This document shows positions 1 through 6,306 of a stretch of DNA of 7,163 nucleotides, piece by piece. The translations under genes and the position numbers were made by a program. Positions within the stretch are counted from its first letter, which is position 1, and every line of letters begins with the position of its first letter. This DNA comes from an uncultured Pelagibacterales bacterium (lineage in GTDB: Bacteria > Pseudomonadota > Alphaproteobacteria > Pelagibacterales > Pelagibacteraceae), in contig CAJVZX010000037.1 of NCBI GenBank assembly GCA_913020625.1, positions 1-7,163 on the forward strand, written 5' to 3'. The notes under the pieces were generated by a model. The model did not search any database and had not been told where the DNA came from. It saw nothing but the letters and a program-made list of their open reading frames with translations.

Positions 1-1427
1 TCTTTAATTTTAGATTGTAAATCTTTTAATCTTTCTAGATTATAATCAAGCAGAATAACTTCAGCTCCATAACTTTTAAAGATTTTATAAGTTTCAAAGC
101 CTATAGTTCCTGTACTACCGGTAATTACAACAACATTACCTTCAAGAAGTTTTTTTTGTTTTTTAATTTTAGCTTGTTCTAATGTCCAATACTCAACATC
201 AAAAAGATCTTTCTCTGGAATAAATTTATAAGTAGAAGTTTCTTCAACTGATGCAATAACTTTAGCATTTGTATCTGTTAGATCTCCAGCGATTTTTGCA
301 GAATTTAAGTCTTTTCCAATACTAAACATTCCAATGTTTTGTACAAAAACTACTCTTGGGGAAGTGTCCAACATTACTTTTTTTCCTTTAACTTTGTTTT
401 TGTTTACATTGAAATAATTGACATATTTTTTTCTATAATTGTTAAATGCTTTTTCTGCTGTTAGTTTAAATTCTTCAATGGAAGAATTTTTTTTAGGTGT
501 AATTATTAAAGGAAAAGGTTTAACTCTAATTACATGATCTGGTGTTGCTGTTCCTTTTGATGAATAAGATCTAACATTTTTTCCATTCATGAAATATTTT
601 AAATGCTTATTTAATCTGTAATTAACTATGAATTTTTGATCTTTGTTGTTAGATGAAAGACCTCTTATTATTGGAGCTATTTCTTGAGCAGTGAATTTTG
701 TAGAGAAATTTTTAATTTGTTTAATTTTTTTAACTTTTAGTTTTTTAATAGCCCTTTCAGCTTGTGAAACATATTTTATCATTAAGCTATAGGCTTCTTT
801 AGCTTCATCAGCAAAAGTGAAAATTCCATGATTCATTAAAATTAAACAATTTATATTTGGATTTACTGAATAAATCTCGCTTACTTTTTTAGATAACATA
901 AAACCAGGCATCACATAAGGAACGATACTAACTTTATGTCCAAATATTTTTTTACAAAAATTTAATCCACCTGGCCTGTTAGTTATGTTTAAGATTGCAT
1001 CTGCATGAGTATGATCTACATATTTAAATGGCAAAAAAGCATGCAAAAATGTTTCAACAGAAGGATTGGGAGATTTAATATTGATTAGATTCTTTTTTTG
1101 GTAGCTAACCATATTTTCATCAGACAGGTATTTTTTATTCTTGAGTGATAGCAAAGGTTCTAATTTAACAGCAGGAAGTCCTTCTGGTTCAATATCAGCC
1201 ATATCCCATCCGCTTCCTTTAACACACAAGACATCATATTTTTTACCATCAATATCTTTAATTTTTGTTTTTACTGAAGTGTTTCCTCCTCCATGAAGAA
1301 CTAATTTCTTATTTCTTCCTAATAATCTAGTAGTATACACCCGTAGAGCTAAATCTTCAGAAAAACCAAGATTTTTATATTTTTTTATATATTTTCTAGC
1401 TTTATTAACTGACCAACTATTTTTCAA
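1..1427 (-). CDS. Bifunctional class II aldolase / short-chain dehydrogenase, C-terminus cut by window edge
   Basis: I translated 475 residues from the minus strand; the reading frame is still open at base 1. Residues 1 to about 230 form a class II aldolase/adducin domain: HGGGNTS at 45-51, a probable catalytic Glu126 in PSVE, and the zinc-binding histidines H139 and H141 (HTHAD) plus H200 (MNHG). Residues 240-425 are the linker region typical of this fused family. A Rossmann fold begins at 431 with TGSTGTIG (436-443), and Asp461 at the end of the second strand favours NAD(H). The family is usually about 650-700 residues, so roughly a third is missing. Members typically act on sugar phosphates, pairing retro-aldol cleavage with an oxidoreductase step; the substrate cannot be told here. 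The start is TTG at 1427-1425, with GGAG 6 nt upstream and no ATG before codon 76. It diverges from the polyamine gene. The family call is strong; the exact role is unknown. Confidence 0.88.
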   Translation of the reverse strand, partial: MKNSWSVNKARKYIKKYKNLGFSEDLALRVYTTRLLGRNKKLVLHGGGNTSVKTKIKDIDGKKYDVLCVKGSGWDMADIEPEGLPAVKLEPLLSLKNKKYLSDENMVSYQKKNLINIKSPNPSVETFLHAFLPFKYVDHTHADAILNITNRPGGLNFCKKIFGHKVSIVPYVMPGFMLSKKVSEIYSVNPNINCLILMNHGIFTFADEAKEAYSLMIKYVSQAERAIKKLKVKKIKQIKNFSTKFTAQEIAPIIRGLSSNNKDQKFIVNYRLNKHLKYFMNGKNVRSYSSKGTATPDHVIRVKPFPLIITPKKNSSIEEFKLTAEKAFNNYRKKYVNYFNVNKNKVKGKKVMLDTSPRVVFVQNIGMFSIGKDLNSAKIAGDLTDTNAKVIASVEETSTYKFIPEKDLFDVEYWTLEQAKIKKQKKLLEGNVVVITGSTGTIGFETYKIFKSYGAEVILLDYNLERLKDLQSKIK

Positions 1428-1433
1428 AATCAA

Positions 1434-1437
1434 CTCC
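1434..1437 (-). promoter_or_regulatory. Ribosome binding site supporting the TTG start of the aldolase/dehydrogenase
   Basis: GGAG read on the minus strand lies 6 nt before the TTG at 1427-1425. Another in-frame TTG at 1433-1431 directly abuts the GGAG and is too close to be used. There is no ATG or GTG nearby, so this site decides the start. Confidence 0.6.
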
Positions 1438-1517
1438 GTATTTATAAATCTTTTATAGCAGTTTTTTATTTGAAAGAAGGGAAAAATTTGATTAGTTTTA
1501 ATAAACGATTCTTAAAA
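1438..1517. promoter_or_regulatory. Divergent intergenic region, probable promoters for both flanking genes
   Basis: This AT-rich spacer lies between two divergent genes, so both must be transcribed from here unless a transcript reads in from elsewhere. A TATAAA/TTTATA inverted repeat at 1443-1457 could supply a -10 element for the minus-strand gene. On the plus strand TTGAAA at 1470-1475 resembles a -35 box, with a poor -10 (TAGTTT) 17 nt downstream. No clean sigma-70 pair is visible in either direction, so the region is called from gene layout more than from motifs. Confidence 0.35.
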
Positions 1518-1530
1518 AAAGGAATTTTTT

Positions 1531-2574
1531 ATGGTTAAAGTTGGGGAGCACATAACTTTAGATATTCTTGGAGCCACGAAAGATTATACAGCGGCTTTTT
1601 ATGAAAAAATTGTCTATAAAATTGCTAAAGCTGCAAAAGTAGAAATTTTAAGTATTAATCGACATAAATTTGAGCCTCAAGGATTTACATTAATTGCACT
1701 TTTAGCTGAGAGCCATATGAGTTTCCATACATTTCCTGAAAAGGATGTCATAAGTTTTGATTTTTTTACATGTGGAAAAAAATCACCTTCTGTAGCAATA
1801 GATATTATTAAAAAAGAAATTAAACATAAAAGGATAGTTGTTAAAAACTTTAATAGAGATGATGTTGCTTTATATGATGATATTTATAGTACACCAGGTC
1901 AAAAGAAATTTTATGTTGTTAAAGATGTTCTAGAAGATTTTACATCTAAAGTTGGACAACATCTAGAAATCTTAAATTTAGAGGAATTTGGTAAAGCATT
2001 ATTTATAGATAATGAACTCCAAGTTTGTGAAAGAGATGAACATTTGTATAGTGACCAATTTGTTAAGTCTGCAATGAATTTAAATCAAAATAATATTAAT
2101 GCTGCAATTATTGGAGGTGGTGACGGAGGTGTTGCACGAAAATGTATTTCTAAAGGATTTAACTTAATCGATTGGTATGAGCTTGATCCTGAAGTGGTGG
2201 AAATTTGTAAAAAATATTTGTCGAAAATTGGAAATAAAGTTAATGAAAGTAATTCAGTTAAATATATTTGGGGTGATGCTTTTGAAAGTATAAAATCTGT
2301 TGAAGATTCAAAATATGATAAAATTTTTGTTGATCTAAACGATGATCAATATTGTATAGATCTTGCAGCAAAAAATATGAAAAATTTAAAAAGGATTTTA
2401 AAGCCCGATGGTGTATTGACTGCGCAGGTTGGGAGTCAAGACAAAAAACCGAAACAAGTCAAAAATTGGATATCTGTTTTAAATAAAAATTTTGGTAATT
2501 CTACTGTAGATAGAGTTTATATACCAAGCTTTGATTGTGTGTGGAATTTTGCATCTTCCATCATGAAATCTTAA
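1531..2574 (+). CDS. speDE: Fused S-adenosylmethionine decarboxylase (SpeD) and spermidine synthase-like aminopropyltransferase (SpeE)
   Basis: This cytoplasmic polyamine enzyme should decarboxylate S-adenosylmethionine and pass the aminopropyl group to a diamine, giving spermidine if putrescine is the acceptor. Residues 1 to about 112 are a prokaryotic class 1 SpeD. The self-cleavage site is Glu60-Ser61 in AESHMSFHTFPE, which would make Ser61 the pyruvoyl group; His66 and Cys81 (FFTCG) match the processing and proton-donor residues. From about 114 a SpeE domain follows with almost no linker: STPG at 120-123, ERDEHLY at 167-173, GGGDGG at 195-200 (Asp198), Glu217, GDA at 248-250, and Asp268/Asp271 matching the catalytic DxxD. 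Differences from typical SpeE are YSD instead of YHE/YQE, Asp instead of Pro after DxxD, and an end soon after the IPSF-W-F motif, so a C-terminal tail of some 35-45 residues is absent. AAAGGA lies 7 nt before the ATG. It is the first plus-strand gene after the divergent spacer. Acceptor specificity is uncertain. Confidence 0.93.
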   Translation: MVKVGEHITLDILGATKDYTAAFYEKIVYKIAKAAKVEILSINRHKFEPQGFTLIALLAESHMSFHTFPEKDVISFDFFTCGKKSPSVAIDIIKKEIKHKRIVVKNFNRDDVALYDDIYSTPGQKKFYVVKDVLEDFTSKVGQHLEILNLEEFGKALFIDNELQVCERDEHLYSDQFVKSAMNLNQNNINAAIIGGGDGGVARKCISKGFNLIDWYELDPEVVEICKKYLSKIGNKVNESNSVKYIWGDAFESIKSVEDSKYDKIFVDLNDDQYCIDLAAKNMKNLKRILKPDGVLTAQVGSQDKKPKQVKNWISVLNKNFGNSTVDRVYIPSFDCVWNFASSIMKS

Positions 2575-2651
2575 ATAATTCAACTATTTCAAGTAATAAT
2601 TTTTCTGGAATAATCTTTTTTTTAACCCTACTATTATATTTATTTATTAAT

Positions 2652-2659
2652 AAAGGGGG
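2652..2659 (+). promoter_or_regulatory. G-rich Shine-Dalgarno of the binding protein
   Basis: AAAGGGGG ends only 3 nt before the ATG at 2663. It is the strongest purine-rich ribosome site in the window, as expected for a highly made periplasmic protein. A 12-bp AT palindrome, TTTATTAATAAA (2643-2654), overlaps its 5' end. The rest of the 88-bp spacer shows no clear promoter or terminator, so co-transcription with the upstream fusion gene remains possible. Confidence 0.55.
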
Positions 2660-2662
2660 AAT

Positions 2663-3493
2663 ATGAAAAACATATTTAAATCTTTTCTATCTACAATAGC
2701 TGTATTAGCGATATTATTTTCAAACGCTCAAGCAGGTAGTGTAAAAATAGGAACTGAAGGTGCTTATCCACCGTGGAATGCAAAAGATGAATCTGGAAAG
2801 TTAATTGGGTTTGAAGTTGAACTTGCTAATTGGCTTTGCATTTACATGAAAGCGGATTGTACTATTGTTGAACAAGATTGGGATGGAATGATACCAGGAC
2901 TGATTATGAGAAAGTACGATGCAATCATGGCTGGAATGTCTATTACTGGTGAAAGAATGAAAGTTATTAATTTCTCACAAGGTTATGCAGATGAAGTTGC
3001 ACAATTAGCAGTTATGAAAGGATCCAGTCTTGAGGGAATGGATACTCCGTCAGGTATAAATTTATCATTAGGTGGATCTAATGTTAAGAGTGCACTTAAA
3101 ACTTTAACAGGTGCTTTAGCTGGTAAAACTGTTTGTGTACAAACAGCAACTATTCATCAAAACTTTTTAGAGTCAGGTGATGTTGGGAGTGTAACTGTTA
3201 GAACGTACAAAACTCAAGATGAAGTTAATCTAGATTTGGCAGCAGGAAGATGTGATGCGGCCCTAGCAGCAGCGGTTGCTTTTACTGACTATGCTGAAAA
3301 ATCTGGTAAGCCAGTTGTATTAATTGGTCCTACTTTATCAGGTGGTGCATTTGGCAATGGTGTAGGTGTTGGTATCAGAAAAGATGATACTGAACTTCTT
3401 AAAGCCTTTAATAAAGCTATTGATCAAGCAAGAAAAAGTGGCAAGATAAGCGAACTAGCTATTAAGTGGTTTGGCTTTGATGCTTCTATGTAA
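2663..3493 (+). CDS. Periplasmic amino-acid/opine-type ABC transporter binding protein (HisJ/LAO/OccT-like, SBP_bac_3)
   Basis: This soluble periplasmic receptor should deliver a ligand to the two permeases encoded next. Residues 1-24 are a Sec signal peptide: KNIFK, a hydrophobic stretch, then NAQA before the likely cut at Gly25. The mature part follows the lysine/arginine/ornithine-binding protein pattern. Compared from memory with the Salmonella/E. coli LAO protein, Tyr35 and Trp73 match the ligand-stacking aromatics (Tyr14, Phe52), Glu51 matches Asp30 that holds the basic side chain, and Arg98 in SITGER matches the carboxylate-binding Arg77. Cys59 and Cys66 match the disulphide pair. An insert of about 20 residues near 121-148 and the QTATIH segment (160-165) resemble the octopine/nopaline subgroup. 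The position of LAO Asp161, which holds the alpha-amino group, is Ala203. The ligand is therefore likely a basic amino acid or an N-modified (opine-like) relative, not assignable further. Length, 276 residues, is normal. Confidence 0.9.
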   Translation: MKNIFKSFLSTIAVLAILFSNAQAGSVKIGTEGAYPPWNAKDESGKLIGFEVELANWLCIYMKADCTIVEQDWDGMIPGLIMRKYDAIMAGMSITGERMKVINFSQGYADEVAQLAVMKGSSLEGMDTPSGINLSLGGSNVKSALKTLTGALAGKTVCVQTATIHQNFLESGDVGSVTVRTYKTQDEVNLDLAAGRCDAALAAAVAFTDYAEKSGKPVVLIGPTLSGGAFGNGVGVGIRKDDTELLKAFNKAIDQARKSGKISELAIKWFGFDASM

Positions 3494-3502
3494 TAATTTA
3501 AT

Positions 3503-3537
3503 TTTTAAGGCGATAGTTTAATTCTATCGCCTTAAAA
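3503..3537 (+). other. Intercistronic RNA stem-loop between binding protein and permease
   Basis: A perfect 14-bp inverted repeat has arms at 3503-3516 and 3524-3537 around a 7-nt loop (TTTAATT); its core is AAGGCGATAG paired with CTATCGCCTT. It starts 9 nt after the binding-protein stop and ends 3 nt before the permease ATG. No U-tract follows the right arm, so it is not a classic intrinsic terminator. Stem-loops in this place in other ABC operons protect the 3' end of the binding-protein message and lower permease output; that role here is inferred. Confidence 0.8.
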
Positions 3538-3540
3538 TAT

Positions 3541-4233
3541 ATGGGACTTTTAGCTTACGGAGATACTGGTTGGGGAGACGAACTTTTTTTTGCAACCCTC
3601 ATGACCATAGCAGTTGCCGCAGCAGCAATATTTATTGGTTTTTTTTTAGCCGCAATTTTTGCATCATTTAAACTATCAAAAATTAGAATATTAAATTTGA
3701 TTGGAAGTTTTTACACTACAGTCTTTAGAGGTGTTCCTGAACTTTTAGTAATATATTTGTTTTTTTTTGGTGGCAGTGGTGCAGTTATGTATGTAGCTAA
3801 AATATTTGGTTATGACGGATACATTGAAATTAATGCTTTTATAACTGGCGCAATATCAATTGGAATTATATCAGGAGCATATTCAACAGAAGTTTTTAGA
3901 GGAGCAATTCAATCTATTAACAAAGGCCAATTTGAAGCTTCTGAAGTTTTAGGTTTTCAAAAAAAAATTTATTATTACAAAATAATTATTCCACAAATGT
4001 TGAGATTAGCACTGCCTAATATAAGCAATGTTTGGCAAATTACTCTAAAAGATACATCTTTAATATCAGTTACAGGATTAGTAGAAATTATGAGAATGTC
4101 ATATATTGCCGCTGGATCAACTAGAGACCCTCTATTCTTTTATTCTTTTGCAGCTGTCTTGTATTTATTTTTGACCTTTTTTAGTATGAAATTATTTAAC
4201 AAATTAGAACAACATTATAACAAAGGATATTAA
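3541..4233 (+). CDS. Amino-acid ABC transporter permease, OccQ/HisQ type
   Basis: This is one of the two inner-membrane subunits forming the import channel for the substrate caught by the upstream binding protein. The 230 residues contain about five hydrophobic segments (roughly 17-42, 58-88, 98-120, 165-185, 197-219). FRGVPELL at 62-69 and the EAA cytoplasmic loop, which docks the ATPase (EAS at 132-134, Gly138, Pro151), are diagnostic of the HisM/HisQ family. The N-terminus, with GWGDE at 10-14, fits OccQ-like proteins and supports the ATG at 3541. An in-frame TAG at 3514 inside the upstream hairpin, with no ATG, GTG or TTG between, rules out an earlier start. No Shine-Dalgarno is visible before this ATG, and the hairpin base lies 3 nt upstream, so translation may be weak or depend on ribosomes from the preceding gene. 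The next gene follows without a gap. Confidence 0.92.
   Translation: MGLLAYGDTGWGDELFFATLMTIAVAAAAIFIGFFLAAIFASFKLSKIRILNLIGSFYTTVFRGVPELLVIYLFFFGGSGAVMYVAKIFGYDGYIEINAFITGAISIGIISGAYSTEVFRGAIQSINKGQFEASEVLGFQKKIYYYKIIIPQMLRLALPNISNVWQITLKDTSLISVTGLVEIMRMSYIAAGSTRDPLFFYSFAAVLYLFLTFFSMKLFNKLEQHYNKGY
4222..4227 (+). promoter_or_regulatory. Ribosome binding site of the second permease, inside the first permease gene
   Basis: AAAGGA sits in the last codons of the upstream permease, 6 nt before the ATG at 4234, and the upstream TAA directly abuts that ATG. Termination and initiation are therefore likely coupled, giving equal amounts of the two membrane subunits. Confidence 0.6.
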
Positions 4234-4911
4234 ATGGATTTGGATTTCATCTCAGAGCATTTTCCAAGGTTGTTAAAAGCAACAAAATTAACTATTGAGT
4301 TAACTTGTTTATCACTATTCTTTGGTATATTTGTTGGTGTTTTTTTTGCTATTTTGAGGACAAGCAAAAATAAAATACTTTTTTTTATATCCTATTATTA
4401 TTCATATATTTTTAGAGGAACTCCGTTATTAGTTCAAATTTTTATAATATATTTTGGTCTTGGTCAGGTGGAATGGATAAGAGAATCTTTTCTTTGGATT
4501 TTTTTAAAAGAACCATATTCATGTGCAATTCTTGCATTTACTTTAAATACTGGAGCTTATTCTTCAGAAATATTTAGGTCAGCATTTGAAACTATTAATA
4601 AGGGAATTTTAGAGGCAGCAGAAGGACTGGGTTTGAATAAAACACATACCTTTTTCAAAATTAAATTACCGATAGTTATAAAACAATCTTTACCAGCTTA
4701 TGGTAATGAGATGATATTAATGTTAAAAGGAACTTCTTTAGCAAGCACTGTAACTCTTCTTGACCTCACGGGAGTAGCAAAACATATTATATCTACAACT
4801 TTCAGACCAGTAGAAGTATTTATTGTTGCTGGAAGTATTTACTTATTGATGACGTTCATAATACACAACTTTATAAAATTTTTGGAAAAAAGATTGTATT
4901 ATCCAAAATAA
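4234..4911 (+). CDS. Amino-acid ABC transporter permease, OccM/HisM type
   Basis: This is the second inner-membrane subunit of the importer and should form a heterodimer with the preceding permease. The 225 residues show the same family layout: a hydrophobic segment at about 22-41, FRGTPLLVQ at 60-68, the segment around NTGAYSSEIFR (105-115), the ATPase-docking EAA loop (EAAEGLG at 127-133 followed by LP at 145-146), and a last hydrophobic helix near 194-210 before a basic tail. The start ATG directly abuts the stop of the first permease. Operons of this type normally also carry an ATP-binding subunit (HisP/OccP); none follows, because a minus-strand gene begins 5 bp after the stop. The ATPase must come from another locus or be shared with another importer. 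Confidence 0.92.
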   Translation: MDLDFISEHFPRLLKATKLTIELTCLSLFFGIFVGVFFAILRTSKNKILFFISYYYSYIFRGTPLLVQIFIIYFGLGQVEWIRESFLWIFLKEPYSCAILAFTLNTGAYSSEIFRSAFETINKGILEAAEGLGLNKTHTFFKIKLPIVIKQSLPAYGNEMILMLKGTSLASTVTLLDLTGVAKHIISTTFRPVEVFIVAGSIYLLMTFIIHNFIKFLEKRLYYPK

Positions 4912-4916
4912 AATTT

Positions 4917-5306
4917 TTAATACTTTGTGTATAGTTTTATTTCTCTGATATTTGAACCTAAAATTTTGTTAATATTTAATTTAATTACAGCTCTTCTATC
5001 ATTTAAAAAGTGGATATCTCTTGAAACTTGAATAAATTTTTCATCAAATTTTGAGTTTTTTTCACAAAGTCTTTTTTCATCTTCAATTATCCAAAGTTTT
5101 TCATTAACAGTTTTTAATTCAATATAAAGATTGTTAATTTCATCATTAAGATCAATATTTTTATCTCTTTCTTGGATAAGGACCTCATATTCCTTTTTGA
5201 TAAAATCTAGTAAATTTTTATCTTTAATTTTATCAAGTTTAATATGTAAAATACTTATTTTATCTAATAATTCACCAGCAGATATTTCAACTAGGATTTT
5301 TTTCAT
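4917..5306 (-). CDS. DUF6165 family protein of unknown function
   Basis: The 129 residues match the pattern I know for DUF6165, a small uncharacterised family often found near glycosyltransferases and polysaccharide genes in proteobacteria. Visible hallmarks are the N-terminal SAGELLDKISIL (9-20), the central LKTVNEKLWIIEDE (64-77), a single Cys81, and the C-terminal LNDRRAVIKLNIN (101-113). The protein is highly charged and mostly helical, with heptad-like stretches at about 20-100. There is no signal peptide or membrane segment, so it is likely cytoplasmic. It is divergent from the GT9 gene with only 34 bp between start codons and converges with the permease gene with a 5-bp gap. No Shine-Dalgarno is visible upstream. 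A partner role in surface-glycan synthesis is suggested only by location. Confidence 0.8.
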   Translation of the reverse strand: MKKILVEISAGELLDKISILHIKLDKIKDKNLLDFIKKEYEVLIQERDKNIDLNDEINNLYIELKTVNEKLWIIEDEKRLCEKNSKFDEKFIQVSRDIHFLNDRRAVIKLNINKILGSNIREIKLYTKY

Positions 5307-5340
5307 TTAATATTTATAAACTATGTTAATTTAAATTTTA
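5307..5340. promoter_or_regulatory. 34-bp divergent spacer with possible shared -10 palindrome
   Basis: The space between the DUF6165 and GT9 start codons contains only A/T-rich sequence with a self-complementary TTTATAAA at 5313-5320, usable as a TATAAA-like -10 element in either direction. Neither start codon has a Shine-Dalgarno. With so little room, transcripts starting here would have very short or no leaders, at least for the DUF6165 gene, whose ATG is about 8 nt from the element. Confidence 0.35.
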
Positions 5341-6306
5341 ATGTCAAATATTTTAATTATCAAACATGGCTCTTTAGGTGATATAGCCCAAGCTAGTGGG
5401 GCAATTCAAGACATATTTAAAAATTATAAAGATGATCAAATATACTTGTTAACCACAATACCTTATTTTGAGCTATTTAAAAAAAACCCATTTATTCATG
5501 AGGTGATTTTAGACAAAAGATTATCCAGATTTAATCTAATTTATCTTTACTCATTAATAAAGAAATTAAAAAAATTAAATTTTGAAAAAGTTTTTGATCT
5601 TCAAAATTCTTCTAGAACAAAATTTTATAAAAATATTATTTTTCCATTGCATGGCAAACTTGATTTTGTCAGTTCTAGAATTTGGTCCAGTTCGGAAACA
5701 ACTTTGCCAGAAAATGTTAACAAAGATGAATTTGATAAAAATCCTGTATTAAATAGATTTGATCATCAATTACAGAGCTCTGGTCTTAAGACTTTTTGTA
5801 CTATGAGACCTGATTTTAGTTGGGCGTGTTCCAATATAGATAATATAAAAAAAGAATATGGTTTAAATAACTATATTATTTTATTTCCTTTTTGCTCTAT
5901 TCACTTAGCTCATAAAAAATGGCCATACTATAACGAACTAATAAAACTAATAAAAAAAAATCATGGAGAAAAAATTAAAATTGTCATTGCTCCAGGCCCA
6001 ACTGAAATAGAAGAAGCTAAAAATATAAATGCGATTTGTGTTCTAGATAATGAAAATCCACTGAATATTTCACAACTTGCAACTTTAATAAAAGATTCAA
6101 TGTTTGTGGTTGCTAACGATACAGGACCAGCTCATATGGCAGCTCATTTAGGTTCGTCAGGCATAACATTGTTTGGTCATCATACAAGCCCTTATAAAGT
6201 GAGCATTGAAACAAATAAATTCAAAGCGATTATAAGTGAACAACTTGAAAAGATTAGTGCAGATTTTGTTTACAAGAAAATTTCTAAAGAAATATCTTTA
6301 GTTTAA
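5341..6306 (+). CDS. Glycosyltransferase family 9 (heptosyltransferase-like)
   Basis: This cytoplasmic GT-B fold enzyme resembles the lipopolysaccharide heptosyltransferases WaaC/WaaF; it should move an activated sugar onto a lipid-linked or core acceptor at the inner membrane. The N-terminal domain opens with ILIIKHGSLGDIAQA (4-18), in which Asp14 corresponds to the catalytic Asp of WaaC. The C-terminal domain shows the donor-binding region, with LFPFCS at 181-186, IVIAPGP at 214-220, NDTGPAHMAA at 259-268 and LFGHHTSP at 277-284. Length, 321 residues, is usual. The start is the ATG at 5341, which puts the first strand of the fold right at the N-terminus, although no Shine-Dalgarno precedes it. 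It is divergent from the DUF6165 gene and overlaps the convergent GT4 gene by 9 bp. Whether the donor is ADP-heptose cannot be read from sequence, so no symbol is given. Confidence 0.9.
   Translation: MSNILIIKHGSLGDIAQASGAIQDIFKNYKDDQIYLLTTIPYFELFKKNPFIHEVILDKRLSRFNLIYLYSLIKKLKKLNFEKVFDLQNSSRTKFYKNIIFPLHGKLDFVSSRIWSSSETTLPENVNKDEFDKNPVLNRFDHQLQSSGLKTFCTMRPDFSWACSNIDNIKKEYGLNNYIILFPFCSIHLAHKKWPYYNELIKLIKKNHGEKIKIVIAPGPTEIEEAKNINAICVLDNENPLNISQLATLIKDSMFVVANDTGPAHMAAHLGSSGITLFGHHTSPYKVSIETNKFKAIISEQLEKISADFVYKKISKEISLV

Noticed and set aside
2611..2640. Run of T at 2615-2623 after the fusion gene, considered as an intrinsic terminator, and TATTAT at 2632-2637, considered as a -10 box.
   Set aside because: No stem precedes the T run, and no -35-like sequence lies at the right distance from the -10 candidate.
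2626..2659. CCCT at 2626-2629 could pair with AGGG in the ribosome site of the binding protein, suggesting a translation switch or riboswitch in the 88-bp spacer.
   Set aside because: Only 4 bp with a loop of over 20 nt, and no known riboswitch core is recognisable.
2663..3493. Possible polyamine (PotD/PotF) binding protein because of the neighbouring polyamine enzyme.
   Set aside because: Size, the SITGER motif, the disulphide pair and both HisM/HisQ-type permeases place it in the amino-acid family, not the larger PotD family.
3503..3537. The strong hairpin between binding protein and permease, considered as a rho-independent terminator ending the transcript.
   Set aside because: The right arm is followed by AT then the ATG, not a U-tract, and both permease genes depend on transcription through it unless a promoter lies within the short spacer.
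4896..4923. GTATTA/TAATAC inverted repeat with inner AAAA/TTTT pairs at the convergent ends of the permease and DUF6165 genes, a possible terminator.
   Set aside because: It needs a 3-nt bulge, consists almost only of A-T pairs and has no proper U-tract; such repeats arise easily by chance in this base composition.
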